From positions 1-16,043 of the forward strand of contig DATDRM010000226.1 in assembly GCA_035291705.1 (NCBI GenBank): 16,043 bases of DNA, read 5' to 3'. Below the pieces are notes generated by a model that was not told the origin of the DNA, did not search any database, and worked only from the letters and a program-made list of their open reading frames with translations. The DNA is from DATDRM01 sp035291705. GTDB taxonomy: Bacteria > Chloroflexota > Anaerolineae > Anaerolineales > UBA4823. Numbering within the stretch: the stretch's first letter is position 1; each line of letters opens with the position of its first letter. Made by a program: the position numbers and the translations under genes. Shown in pieces: positions 1-6,767 of this stretch.

Positions 1-135
1 GATCAAGCTCCAGCGTTCCTGGTATCCCGGATTCATTCGGGAGATGTGGTGGTTGTTTTATCGGCCGGCGACGCTGCTCGAATCAGCACAGAGGTTCTAA
101 GTGCGCTTCAGAAGGAGGCGGATAAGAATGCCTAA
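1..135 (+). CDS. murC: UDP-N-acetylmuramate--L-alanine ligase, C-terminal end (partial)
   Basis: Only the last 44 codons are present, entering the window in frame from base 1 and stopping with TAA at 133-135. The segment SGDVVVVLSAGDAARI matches the closing motif of Mur ligases (consensus like GDVVLxLGAGDI), which lies in the C-terminal Rossmann-like domain that binds the incoming amino acid. MurC adds L-alanine to UDP-MurNAc in the cytoplasm, the first step of the peptidoglycan stem peptide. The assignment rests on this motif plus position directly before murB and ddl. Another Mur ligase (MurD/E/F) is possible from so short a piece, but the murC-murB order is the common one. Confidence 0.8.
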   Translation, partial: DQAPAFLVSRIHSGDVVVVLSAGDAARISTEVLSALQKEADKNA

Positions 136-310
136 TAATAAGAAGAAATTCGAGATTGAATTGCTCAATCGGAGGCTGGAATTGACTCAGGTCAGTGTCG
201 CAGCTGAAGCAAATCCGAAGGGTTTGAAAATCCAGGGCTCGGGAGATAAGCGCCCCATTTTTTTGAGAGAGTTGATTCTTCGGCTGATCGCAGGACTTGA
301 GCGGATATAA
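128..310 (+). CDS. Small hypothetical protein, 60 aa, coupled to murC
   Basis: I do not recognise this protein. The ATG at 128 overlaps the murC stop by 8 bases and is preceded by a good Shine-Dalgarno (AAGGAGG at 112-118), which argues for translational coupling and real expression. The product starts MPNNKKKFEIELLNRRLELT, is basic at the N-terminus, and ends in a hydrophobic/amphipathic stretch IFLRELILRLIAGLERI (residues about 44-60) that could be a membrane-surface helix. No signal peptide, cysteines or known motif are visible. A GTG at 101 would give a longer form but lies upstream of the Shine-Dalgarno. Its place inside the wall-synthesis operon, 17 bases before murB, suggests a wall or division accessory role, which is inference only. 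Confidence 0.6.
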   Translation: MPNNKKKFEIELLNRRLELTQVSVAAEANPKGLKIQGSGDKRPIFLRELILRLIAGLERI

Positions 311-327
311 TTGTCATTTTCAAACTG

Positions 328-1395
328 ATGAGTATATGGACTGATAAAGTGAAACTTGCCAAGAACATCCCCAATGAGCTCGAGTCTCTGTTGGCCATAT
401 TCGGGGACCGGATTAAGTTAGGCGTTCCACTTGCCCGGTATACAACTGCCCGTGTGGGTGGGCCGGCGGATATATTCATATCTATCGAGTCGGTGGAGGA
501 CCTGGTTGAAGTTGTAAGTCGCTTGTGGGAGATATATGTACCTTTCATCCTGCTGGGTGGGGGTTCAAATGTACTGGTCAGCGATGCAGGCGTACGGGGT
601 GTGGTGGTTCATAACCGGGCGCGGCAGGTGCGGTTTAATCTGAAATCAGATCCACCGACTGTATGGGTCGCTTCAGGCGCGAAATTTGGGATCGTCGCCC
701 GTCAGGCTGCCGGGCGCGGTTTGGCTGGTCTGGAATGGGCGGCTGGTATCCCAGGCACTGTAGGTGGGGCGGTGGTTGGTAATGCCGGCGCTCACGGCGG
801 TGATATGGCTGGCAATCTTGTTCTGGCAGAAATCTTGCATCGAGAGGTGATGGGTGTTGACGCAAAGAATGGATCACAGCCCGAAATGAAAATTCATCGT
901 GAAAGTTGGCCTGTCGAACGTTGGGATTATAGCTATCGGAGCAGCATTATCAAGCGGGACCAGGGCGGCCGAGCTTGCGGACGAAGCTCGGCCTCTACGT
1001 CCTTCTATGCAGGTTTGCAAACCGTCGTATTAGCAGCTGTGCTCCAGTTGGCGTGGAGCACAGCGCAGGATGTTCACTCGCGAATTAACGAATTTGTAGC
1101 CTACCGGCGCCGAACACAACCGCCAGGCGCAAGCATGGGTTCAATGTTTAAAAATCCACCTGGAGATTACGCCGGCCGCTTGATCGAAGCAGTTGGATTA
1201 AAAGGGACGCGTATTGGACATGCTGGGATCAGTCCATTGCATGCAAATTTCTTCATTAACTATGGCAATGCAACTGCAGACGATATTTGGGGTCTAATTC
1301 AACTGGCTAAGCGCAGTGTTGCAGCCAAATTCGGCGTAACCCTGGAGCTAGAAATTGAATTAATCGGAAGCTGGGATGTCGAAAAAGGTTTGTGA
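328..1395 (+). CDS. murB: UDP-N-acetylmuramate dehydrogenase (UDP-N-acetylenolpyruvoylglucosamine reductase)
   Basis: MurB is a cytoplasmic FAD enzyme that reduces UDP-GlcNAc-enolpyruvate to UDP-MurNAc with NADPH. FAD-binding motifs are visible: LGGGSNVLVSDAGVRG (about residues 76-91) and GLEWAAGIPGTVGGAVVGNAGA (about 134-155). SYRSS is at 202-206. The C-terminal substrate domain holds GSMFKNPPGDYAGRLIEAVGLKG, with Ser272 as the proton-donating serine, and LELEIELIG near the end supplies the catalytic Glu (probably Glu342). At 355 aa it is longer than the usual roughly 300. Much of the excess is an insertion at about residues 211-231, between SSIIKR and TVVLAA, built on palindromic DNA. The frame stays open and all catalytic motifs survive. 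The ATG at 328 has no clear Shine-Dalgarno; a GTG at 349 is an alternative. The stop overlaps the ddl start by one base. Confidence 0.95.
   Translation: MSIWTDKVKLAKNIPNELESLLAIFGDRIKLGVPLARYTTARVGGPADIFISIESVEDLVEVVSRLWEIYVPFILLGGGSNVLVSDAGVRGVVVHNRARQVRFNLKSDPPTVWVASGAKFGIVARQAAGRGLAGLEWAAGIPGTVGGAVVGNAGAHGGDMAGNLVLAEILHREVMGVDAKNGSQPEMKIHRESWPVERWDYSYRSSIIKRDQGGRACGRSSASTSFYAGLQTVVLAAVLQLAWSTAQDVHSRINEFVAYRRRTQPPGASMGSMFKNPPGDYAGRLIEAVGLKGTRIGHAGISPLHANFFINYGNATADDIWGLIQLAKRSVAAKFGVTLELEIELIGSWDVEKGL
967..993. repeat. Perfect 10-bp inverted repeat inside murB
   Basis: GGCCGAGCTT (967-976) and AAGCTCGGCC (984-993) are exact reverse complements around a 7-base loop GCGGACG. The element lies exactly where the encoded MurB has residues not expected from the family, so it looks like a small palindromic element inserted in frame. 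Translation runs straight through it. A second palindrome follows at 1012-1023. Confidence 0.8.
1012..1023. repeat. 12-bp perfect palindrome inside murB
   Basis: GGTTTGCAAACC reads the same on both strands. It closes the same extra MurB segment that holds the 967-993 inverted repeat, and it may mark the other edge of the inserted piece. On its own a 12-bp palindrome could be chance; the pairing with the first repeat is what makes it notable. Confidence 0.6.
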
Positions 1396-2522
1396 TGAGC
1401 AATCATAAAACTCACGTCGGAGTAATTTTCGGGGGTCGCTCGGGAGAACATGAGATCTCGTTGCTCTCAGCGCGTTCGATCCTGTCCGCTTTAGATCCTG
1501 CCAAGTACAGCGTCACGCAAATTGGCATCAGCCACGATGGGGCGTGGCTGGTGGGTGACAACCTCCTGGAGATCATGTCCAAGGGTTTGACGGTAGAGGA
1601 TATTACTCGATTAAATTCGGCAACAATCTTGCCCGATCCGACCTCACCCGGCGTGTATTCTATCCGGCACACATCAAGCGGCGATATCCTCGAGCGCCTG
1701 TCTGATCTTGATGTTGTATTTCCTGTTCTTCATGGCACCTACGGTGAGGATGGTACGGTGCAGGGCTTGCTGGAGCTGGCGGAGGTGGCTTATGTCGGGG
1801 CAGGCGTGCTTGGTTCCTCTGTGGGGATGGATAAAGGCCTTTTTCGAGACGTGATGCGGGTGAATCACATTCCCCAGGTAGAGACCATCATTGTGCTCCG
1901 TAAGGAAATAACCCAAAATATTGAAGAGGTCCTGGCGCGGGCTGAGGTGATGGCGCCTTACCCACTCTTCACAAAACCAGCAAATCTGGGCTCTTCTGTG
2001 GGGATCAGCAAATGCGTGAACCGCTCCGACTTGATTGAGGGATTGATGGACGCGGCGCGGTACGATCGGCGCATTTTGATTGAGCGCGGTGTGCGTGCCA
2101 GAGAGATCGAGGTGAGCGTTTTAGGAAACGATGATCCGGTAGCTTCCGTCCCTGGTGAGATCATCCCGTCAGGTGATTTTTATTCTTATGAAGCCAAATA
2201 CATCGATAACCGGTCACAGTTACTGATCCCAGCGCCGATCTCGTTTGAGACTTCCCAGCAGGTGCGCGAGCTGGCAGTGCGGGGTTATCTAGCCGTGGAT
2301 TGCGCTGGGATGGCGCGCGTCGATTTTCTAATGGATAAAGATACCGGGGAATTATTTCTCAATGAAATCAATACCCTGCCCGGTTTTACCAAGATCAGTA
2401 TGTATCCAAAACTCTGGGAAGCCAGTGGTTTAGCCTTCCCAGAATTGGTTGATCGCTTGATCGAACTGGCTCTTGAACGGAGAGCGGAACGTGACCGCAC
2501 TGAATGGCGGTATCAGAGGTGA
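1395..2522 (+). CDS. ddl: D-alanine--D-alanine ligase
   Basis: This is an ATP-grasp enzyme that joins two D-alanines for the end of the peptidoglycan stem peptide. The N-terminal motif GGRSGEHEISLLSARSI carries the Glu that positions the first D-Ala. PVLHGTYGEDGTVQGLLE is at about 110-127. The ATP-binding part has KPANLGSSVGISK (about 194-206), and VDFLMDKDTGELFLNEINTLPGFT near 309-332 supplies metal-ligand residues. The omega loop FYSYEAKY keeps the Lys-Tyr pair (Lys268-Tyr269) that favours D-Ala-D-Ala over D-Ala-D-lactate, so no intrinsic vancomycin-resistance signature is seen. I start at ATG 1395, which overlaps the murB TGA by one base; a GTG at 1392 would add one residue. The length of 375 aa is normal for the longer Ddl type. 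Confidence 0.97.
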   Translation: MSNHKTHVGVIFGGRSGEHEISLLSARSILSALDPAKYSVTQIGISHDGAWLVGDNLLEIMSKGLTVEDITRLNSATILPDPTSPGVYSIRHTSSGDILERLSDLDVVFPVLHGTYGEDGTVQGLLELAEVAYVGAGVLGSSVGMDKGLFRDVMRVNHIPQVETIIVLRKEITQNIEEVLARAEVMAPYPLFTKPANLGSSVGISKCVNRSDLIEGLMDAARYDRRILIERGVRAREIEVSVLGNDDPVASVPGEIIPSGDFYSYEAKYIDNRSQLLIPAPISFETSQQVRELAVRGYLAVDCAGMARVDFLMDKDTGELFLNEINTLPGFTKISMYPKLWEASGLAFPELVDRLIELALERRAERDRTEWRYQR

Positions 2523-2528
2523 TGCTGG

Positions 2529-3518
2529 ATGCAATCTAAGCAAGCCACCACACGGTCCGAGGTAGTCCGGCAGAGGCGCACGAATCGCCCTCGGAAGAGT
2601 AAGGCGCCGGTCTCCTCCTCCCGTCGCGTATCCAAAGCCAAGGCCCCTGCACAACCGCCGGTTTTGATTCGGGGAGGGTTGGCAAGCGTTTATACTACTG
2701 AACGGCGACGTGGTAAGCCGGCCAAACGCCGATATGACGTGGCTTTGAGTACTCCTGGGGCTGAGATGCGCTTGCCATCGTTGCCACGCCTGGCAATAGG
2801 CTGGCGTCTGTTATCTGGATTGCTGGTGGTTGGACTGGCGAGTTTGATCTATTTGGCTTGGACTGATCCTGCCTTTCAGGTGAAAGCCCTGCAAGTTAGG
2901 GGTTTGCAACGCTTGGACAACCAGGATATCACCGCGGTGGCAGGTATCGTAGGCGAACCGATCTTCCTTGTCCAACCGGAGAAGATTCAACAAGCCCTAC
3001 AGGCGGCTTTCCCGGAGCTGGCGAGTGTGGCAGTAGCCATAAAAATTCCAACGAAGGTGGAAGTGGAGGTGGTTGAACGCCAGCCCATACTCACCTGGGT
3101 GCATGATGAGCAAACATTATGGGTGGATGCTTCTGGTATGGCATTTCCTCCCCGGGGAGAAGATGACCCTTCGGTCCGAGTCGAGGCGGTGAATTGGCCT
3201 GCACCTTCGACCGGTGAAAGCGATCCGGAACTTGGGAATGCAGCCACCCAATTGCTGTCAGTCGATATGGTCAATGCCATCCTGAGGGTGAAGGAAGAGG
3301 CGCCAAAGAAGACCCCCTTAGTATATGATAGCCAACACGGCCTGGGATGGAAAGACTCGCGCGGTTGGCAAGTTTTTTTTGGAACAAATGTCGAAGACAT
3401 CGATATGAAATTGTATGTCTATAAAGCCATCGTTAAGCGGATGAAGAAGGAACAACTCCGACCCGAGTTAATCAGTGTGGAATTCGTCCACGCACCTTTT
3501 TATCGTCTGGAGCGATAG
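2529..3518 (+). CDS. ftsQ: Cell division protein FtsQ/DivIB (POTRA domain)
   Basis: This is a single-pass membrane protein of the divisome that links early cytoplasmic and late extracytoplasmic division proteins. It has a long, very basic cytoplasmic tail (residues 1 to about 87), one membrane segment (about 90-110, LLSGLLVVGLASLIYLAW), a POTRA domain (about 115-185: FQVKALQVRGLQRLDNQDI through VEVEVVERQPILTW), and a C-terminal beta domain to residue 329. VEVVERQP is the typical end of POTRA. The tail of roughly 87 residues rich in Lys/Arg/Ser is longer than in E. coli FtsQ but common outside Proteobacteria. The start at 2529 follows GAGGTGAT at a suitable distance. Position between ddl and ftsA is the classical dcw order. 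Confidence 0.93.
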   Translation: MQSKQATTRSEVVRQRRTNRPRKSKAPVSSSRRVSKAKAPAQPPVLIRGGLASVYTTERRRGKPAKRRYDVALSTPGAEMRLPSLPRLAIGWRLLSGLLVVGLASLIYLAWTDPAFQVKALQVRGLQRLDNQDITAVAGIVGEPIFLVQPEKIQQALQAAFPELASVAVAIKIPTKVEVEVVERQPILTWVHDEQTLWVDASGMAFPPRGEDDPSVRVEAVNWPAPSTGESDPELGNAATQLLSVDMVNAILRVKEEAPKKTPLVYDSQHGLGWKDSRGWQVFFGTNVEDIDMKLYVYKAIVKRMKKEQLRPELISVEFVHAPFYRLER

Positions 3519-3523
3519 ACCAG

Positions 3524-4759
3524 ATGGAAGAACCGATCATTGTTGGAATTGACATTGGCACGACCAAGGTATGCACCCTCGTAGCGCGTGTGGAGGAGGA
3601 CGGTCCGCTGCGCATCCTGGGGGTAGGCATCGAACCCTCTCAGGGGATGCGTAAAGGGATCCCGGTCGATTTACGGGTCGTCTCGCAAGCTATTACGCGC
3701 AGTGTCGAGAAAGCCGCGCGCACCTCGGGATTGGAGATCACTTCAGCCCTGGTGAGCCTGGCTGGATCGCAAGTCGCCTCGGTCAATAGTCGTGGTGTGG
3801 TTGGCGTGACTGGTCGTACGATCGACGAAGATGATATTGTCCGGGCAATGGAGGCGGCGCGTGCAGTGGCGATCCCTCACAACCGAGAGATCATCCACGT
3901 CATCCAGCGGGGTTTCACAGTGGATGGACAGGCGGGAATTCGCATGCCGATCGGGATGCACGGCTATCGCCTGGAAGTGGAGACACACATTATCACGGCA
4001 GCTGCCTCGACAGTGGAAAATTTACGCAACTGTGTGGCTCAGGCGGGGGTTGAGGTAAGCCAATTTGTGCTCAACCCACTGGCTTCGGCGGAGGTCGTGC
4101 TGTCGGAGACTGAACGCGAGATGGGCGTAATTGTGTGTGATATGGGCGGCGGTACTACCGATCTGGCAATTTTCATCGACGGTGATGTATGGCATACGAT
4201 GGTGTTAGGCGTGGGAGGGGACCATATTACCTCAGACATCGCCCATGGCCTGCGCTTGCCGATCTCTCAAGCCGAGGAAATCAAGAAACAACATGGTCAT
4301 GCCGTTGAATCCGAGGTTAGAGAAGATGAAGAATTTCACGTACGCCCGTTCGGCGAAGAAGTACCGCTGCAGATCAGCCGCCGGGAACTGGCCCATATTA
4401 TCGAAGCCCGGGTAGATGAAATTATCGGCCTCGTCCTGCAGGAGATCAAGCGTTCCGGTTACGACGGTCTTCTGCCAGCTGGCATGGTGCTCACCGGGGG
4501 ATCGAGCGTTTTGCCGGGAATGCGCTCGCTTGCCAGCCGGGTCCTGGGTTTGCCTGTCCGAGTCGCGCAACCCGAAAATTTGATTGGCATGACCGACAAA
4601 CTACATGCACCGGCATTTTCGACCAGCGTCGGCCTGCTGCATTGGGCAGTGCTGATGACAGAGATTGGCTCGGAGCCTAGCCGGCGGAAACCTAGCATTC
4701 AAGGAGGTGGATTGGACTGGGAAAACATTAAAAGTTGGCTCAAGCGGCTGTTGCCCTGA
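3524..4759 (+). CDS. ftsA: Cell division protein FtsA
   Basis: This actin-like ATPase tethers FtsZ filaments to the membrane. Phosphate-1 motif VGIDIGTTKVCTLVAR is at residues 7-22, phosphate-2 VIVCDMGGGTTDLAIF at 202-217, and adenosine motif MVLTGGSSVLPGM at 321-333. The FtsA-specific 1C subdomain falls at about 84-165 instead of the actin 1B domain. The C-terminus, WENIKSWLKRLLP, can form the amphipathic membrane-targeting helix expected of FtsA, reached through a short Ser/Arg/Gly linker. The length of 411 aa is typical. It begins 5 bases after the ftsQ stop, so the two are co-transcribed. Confidence 0.97.
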   Translation: MEEPIIVGIDIGTTKVCTLVARVEEDGPLRILGVGIEPSQGMRKGIPVDLRVVSQAITRSVEKAARTSGLEITSALVSLAGSQVASVNSRGVVGVTGRTIDEDDIVRAMEAARAVAIPHNREIIHVIQRGFTVDGQAGIRMPIGMHGYRLEVETHIITAAASTVENLRNCVAQAGVEVSQFVLNPLASAEVVLSETEREMGVIVCDMGGGTTDLAIFIDGDVWHTMVLGVGGDHITSDIAHGLRLPISQAEEIKKQHGHAVESEVREDEEFHVRPFGEEVPLQISRRELAHIIEARVDEIIGLVLQEIKRSGYDGLLPAGMVLTGGSSVLPGMRSLASRVLGLPVRVAQPENLIGMTDKLHAPAFSTSVGLLHWAVLMTEIGSEPSRRKPSIQGGGLDWENIKSWLKRLLP

Positions 4760-4804
4760 AAACCTTTGGGAAGAAGGTTGTGGTCTCAGCGCTGTTTTTA
4801 CCAT

Positions 4805-4834
4805 TTGGTTGCAGATACTGGTTGTCAATATCTT
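4805..4834 (+). promoter_or_regulatory. Weak candidate promoter for ftsZ
   Basis: The 104-base ftsA-ftsZ spacer is the first real gap in the operon. It contains TTGGTT (4805-4810) and, 18 bases on, TATCTT (4829-4834), followed by a strong Shine-Dalgarno GAGGAGGAG (4849-4857) before the ftsZ ATG. A small hairpin (AACCTT 4761-4766 with AAGGTT 4774-4779) sits at the start of the gap. The boxes match consensus only partly, so this is a suggestion that ftsZ has extra transcription of its own. Confidence 0.25.
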
Positions 4835-4863
4835 AATCTCTCGCTAATGAGGAGGAGTAATAC

Positions 4864-6003
4864 ATGAACACTATCGTTAACCCACCAAATCAGGTTGAAT
4901 CGTTCGCAGTAATCAAGGTCGTGGGTGTTGGAGGTGGTGGGTGCAACGCCATCGACCGGATGATCGATGAAGGTTTGTCAGGAGTCGACTTCATCGCCAT
5001 AAACACAGATGCCCAGGCATTAATGCTTTCGAAGGCTCCGACCCGGGTGCGCATCGGCGATAAGCTAACCCGCGGGTTGGGATCCGGCGGCAATCCCGAG
5101 ACTGGCAAGCGAGCCGCTGAGGAATCGGCTGAGGATTTGTATGAAGTCCTCCGCGGGGCAGATATGGTCTTTATTACTGGAGGGATGGGTGGTGGAACAG
5201 GCACCGGCGCTTGCCCCAGTGTAGCCCAGATCTCTAAAGAGGTAGGTGCCCTGACGATCGGCGTGGTCACCCGTCCATTTAGCTTCGAAGGCGCTCGCCG
5301 TATCCAGACGGCTGAGGCTGGAATTGACAAGCTCAAAGAACAGGCTGACACGTTGATCGTGATCCCGAACGACCGCCTGTTGCAGATCGTCGATAAACGG
5401 GCGAACCTGCAGGACGCATTCCGCATGGCGGATGATGTCCTCCGCCAGGGTGTGCAGGGCATCTCGGAGTTGATCACCGTACCGGGTTTGATCAATCTGG
5501 ACTTCGCCGATGTGCGAACGATCATGTCAGAGGGAGGTGCGGCTTTGATGGCGGTTGGCAACGCGAAAGGCGATGACCGAGCGCGTGAGGCAGCAGAGAG
5601 AGCCATCTCCAGCCAGCTCCTGGACATCACGATCGACGGTGCGCGCGGTATCTTGTTTAATGTGACCGGTGGCCCAGACTTAACCCTGTTTGAAGTTAAT
5701 CAGGCTGCCGCGATCATTAAAGAAACCGCTCATCCGGATGTGAATTTAATCTTCGGTGCGGTGATTGATCCGCATATGGTTGACGAGGTGCGGATTACCG
5801 TGATCGCAACAGGTTTTGAGCGTACTGGCATGCCGCGCCGGATAATGGAAACATCTGCACAGCGGATAGAAGCAACGTCAGTGCGTCTGCCCGAAAGCGT
5901 TGAGCGCCAGGCTACCAGTAGTAAACCTGTGGAATTTCAACCGCGCACCTTCAACACAGAGGATCTGGATATCCCGACTTTCTTGCGCAATCGGGTGCGG
6001 TGA
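4864..6003 (+). CDS. ftsZ: Cell division protein FtsZ
   Basis: This tubulin-like GTPase forms the Z ring. VVGVGGGGCNAIDRM (19-33) is the G1 loop region. The tubulin signature GGGTGTG is at 109-115. NDRLLQ lies near 169-174. The T7 synergy loop NLDFADVRT at 211-219 carries the aspartates needed for GTP hydrolysis across subunits. The conserved C-terminal peptide is clear: EDLDIPTFLRNRVR at 366-379, the part that binds FtsA and other tethers. The linker between core and tail is short (about 45 residues). The start is fixed by GAGGAGGAG seven bases upstream. The length of 379 aa is normal. Confidence 0.98.
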   Translation: MNTIVNPPNQVESFAVIKVVGVGGGGCNAIDRMIDEGLSGVDFIAINTDAQALMLSKAPTRVRIGDKLTRGLGSGGNPETGKRAAEESAEDLYEVLRGADMVFITGGMGGGTGTGACPSVAQISKEVGALTIGVVTRPFSFEGARRIQTAEAGIDKLKEQADTLIVIPNDRLLQIVDKRANLQDAFRMADDVLRQGVQGISELITVPGLINLDFADVRTIMSEGGAALMAVGNAKGDDRAREAAERAISSQLLDITIDGARGILFNVTGGPDLTLFEVNQAAAIIKETAHPDVNLIFGAVIDPHMVDEVRITVIATGFERTGMPRRIMETSAQRIEATSVRLPESVERQATSSKPVEFQPRTFNTEDLDIPTFLRNRVR

Positions 6004-6016
6004 CGCATCGATCTGA

Positions 6017-6050
6017 CCCCTCCCCGTCCGTGCCTTCGCACGGGGAGGGG
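6017..6050 (+). terminator. GC-rich hairpin after ftsZ
   Basis: CCCCTCCCCGT (6017-6027) pairs perfectly with ACGGGGAGGGG (6040-6050), an 11-bp stem around a 12-base loop. An alternative inner fold is CCGTGC-CTTC-GCACGG. There is no U-run directly after it, so it is not a standard intrinsic terminator. It may stop transcription weakly, protect the 3' end of the division-operon mRNA, or be a dispersed palindromic repeat. Confidence 0.5.
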
Positions 6051-6051
6051 A

Positions 6052-6065
6052 GGCGATCGATCGCC
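6052..6065. repeat. 14-bp perfect palindrome GGCGATCGATCGCC
   Basis: GGCGATC/GATCGCC is a perfect palindrome with no loop, one base after the ftsZ 3' hairpin. It contains the GCGATCGC-like GATC/CGATCG core seen in some abundant interspersed palindromes. It could be a protein-binding site or part of a dispersed repeat unit together with the hairpin. The function is unknown. Confidence 0.6.
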
Positions 6066-6108
6066 AGATTGTATTTAAAATTTTAAGGTAAGTGTGATAT
6101 TAATTCCC

Positions 6109-6137
6109 TTGCATTTATCTTGCAGGTGTGCTAGAAT
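6109..6137 (+). promoter_or_regulatory. Extended -10 promoter for nrdR
   Basis: TAGAAT at 6132-6137 matches the -10 box at five of six bases and is preceded by TGC, giving an extended -10 (TGn). A weak -35 TTGCAT is at 6109-6114, exactly 17 bases upstream, and the region before it is AT-rich. Transcription would start near 6144 and give an nrdR leader of about 80 bases that includes the dyad at 6154-6194. Confidence 0.6.
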
Positions 6138-6153
6138 ATTGCCCTCTCCACTG

Positions 6154-6194
6154 CCACATATAAGGGATAGCTAATGCTTTACCCCCATATGTGG
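6154..6194. promoter_or_regulatory. Inverted repeat in the nrdR leader, possible operator
   Basis: CCACATAT (6154-6161) and ATATGTGG (6187-6194) are exact reverse complements. Adding GGG (6164-6166) against CCC (6182-6186 run) gives 13-base arms with two mismatches around a 15-base loop. The two arms are centred about 33 bp apart, close to three helical turns, similar to the paired spacing known for NrdR boxes. The sequences do not match the usual NrdR box well, however. It lies just downstream of the predicted start site, so it could block transcription when bound or fold in the mRNA leader. Confidence 0.45.
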
Positions 6195-6225
6195 CGGCAA
6201 CATTTGTTCTAACTGCGGGTCTATG

Positions 6226-6675
6226 ATGCGGTGTCCTTATTGCCACAATGAGCAATCCAGAGTGATCGATACCTCGCACGATGCGCGCGGGGGGGTTCGC
6301 CGTCGACGGGAATGCGAGAATTGTGGGCAACGCTTCAGTACTTACGAACGTGCAATTCTGGCGACACCTCTAATCATTAAACAAGATGGGACTCGGGAGG
6401 AATTTGACCGCGATAAATTAATCCGAGGTATTCGCATATCCTGCGCGAAGAGACCTGTATCTGCGACCGATACCGAACGCTTGGTGGGCGAGATAGAATC
6501 CACGTTACAAGCGATGGGTCGGGCTGAAGTTTCTTCCAGGGTGGTAGGGGACATGGTCATTGCTGGCTTGAAAGAACTGGACCATATTGCTTACATTCGT
6601 TATGCTATCGTATACCTTGGCCTGGACGACCTTCGTTCTATTCGGACCGAGATTGATCGCCTTTTAGAGGCATGA
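6226..6675 (+). CDS. nrdR: Transcriptional repressor NrdR
   Basis: NrdR is a zinc-ribbon/ATP-cone regulator that represses ribonucleotide reductase genes when dATP is high. The start MRCPYC (Cys3, Cys6) with ECENC (Cys30, Cys33) makes the four-cysteine zinc ribbon that binds DNA. ERRE-like basic residues RRRREC lie between. The ATP cone occupies about residues 47-137 (TPLIIKQDGTREEFDRDKLIRGI is its first strand-helix). I choose ATG 6226 because NrdR proteins usually begin directly with M-R/K-C-P; ATG 6223 would add one Met. No good Shine-Dalgarno is visible. The length of 149 aa is typical. It lies directly upstream of nrdJ on the same strand, its expected target. Confidence 0.96.
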   Translation: MRCPYCHNEQSRVIDTSHDARGGVRRRRECENCGQRFSTYERAILATPLIIKQDGTREEFDRDKLIRGIRISCAKRPVSATDTERLVGEIESTLQAMGRAEVSSRVVGDMVIAGLKELDHIAYIRYAIVYLGLDDLRSIRTEIDRLLEA

Positions 6676-6767
6676 TCGGAGGAGGCCGGGGCAAGCTAGG
6701 GGAGGCCACGGTGATCCTTTTAACTTGCTTCGGTGTATCGTTTTCTCAACTTTAAAGGAGTATATCT

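Noticed and set aside
950..1030. Frameshift or pseudogene in murB suggested by the odd insertion
   Set aside because: The frame is open throughout and the C-terminal catalytic Ser and Glu motifs follow intact in the same frame.
2061..2220. Vancomycin-resistance type (D-Ala-D-Lac) ligase
   Set aside because: The omega loop keeps the Lys-Tyr pair of ordinary D-Ala-D-Ala ligases.
2987..3400. Open frame of 137 codons on the reverse strand inside ftsQ
   Set aside because: Antisense shadow of ftsQ with a low-complexity Ser/Thr-rich product.
4890..5630. Open frame of 246 codons on the reverse strand inside ftsZ
   Set aside because: It is a mirror of ftsZ codon usage; the Ser/Arg/Pro-rich product has no motif, and ftsZ itself is unmistakable.
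6676..6767. Possible cobalamin riboswitch before the B12-dependent nrdJ
   Set aside because: The gap is only 92 bases and contains no B12-box-like sequence; too short for the known fold.
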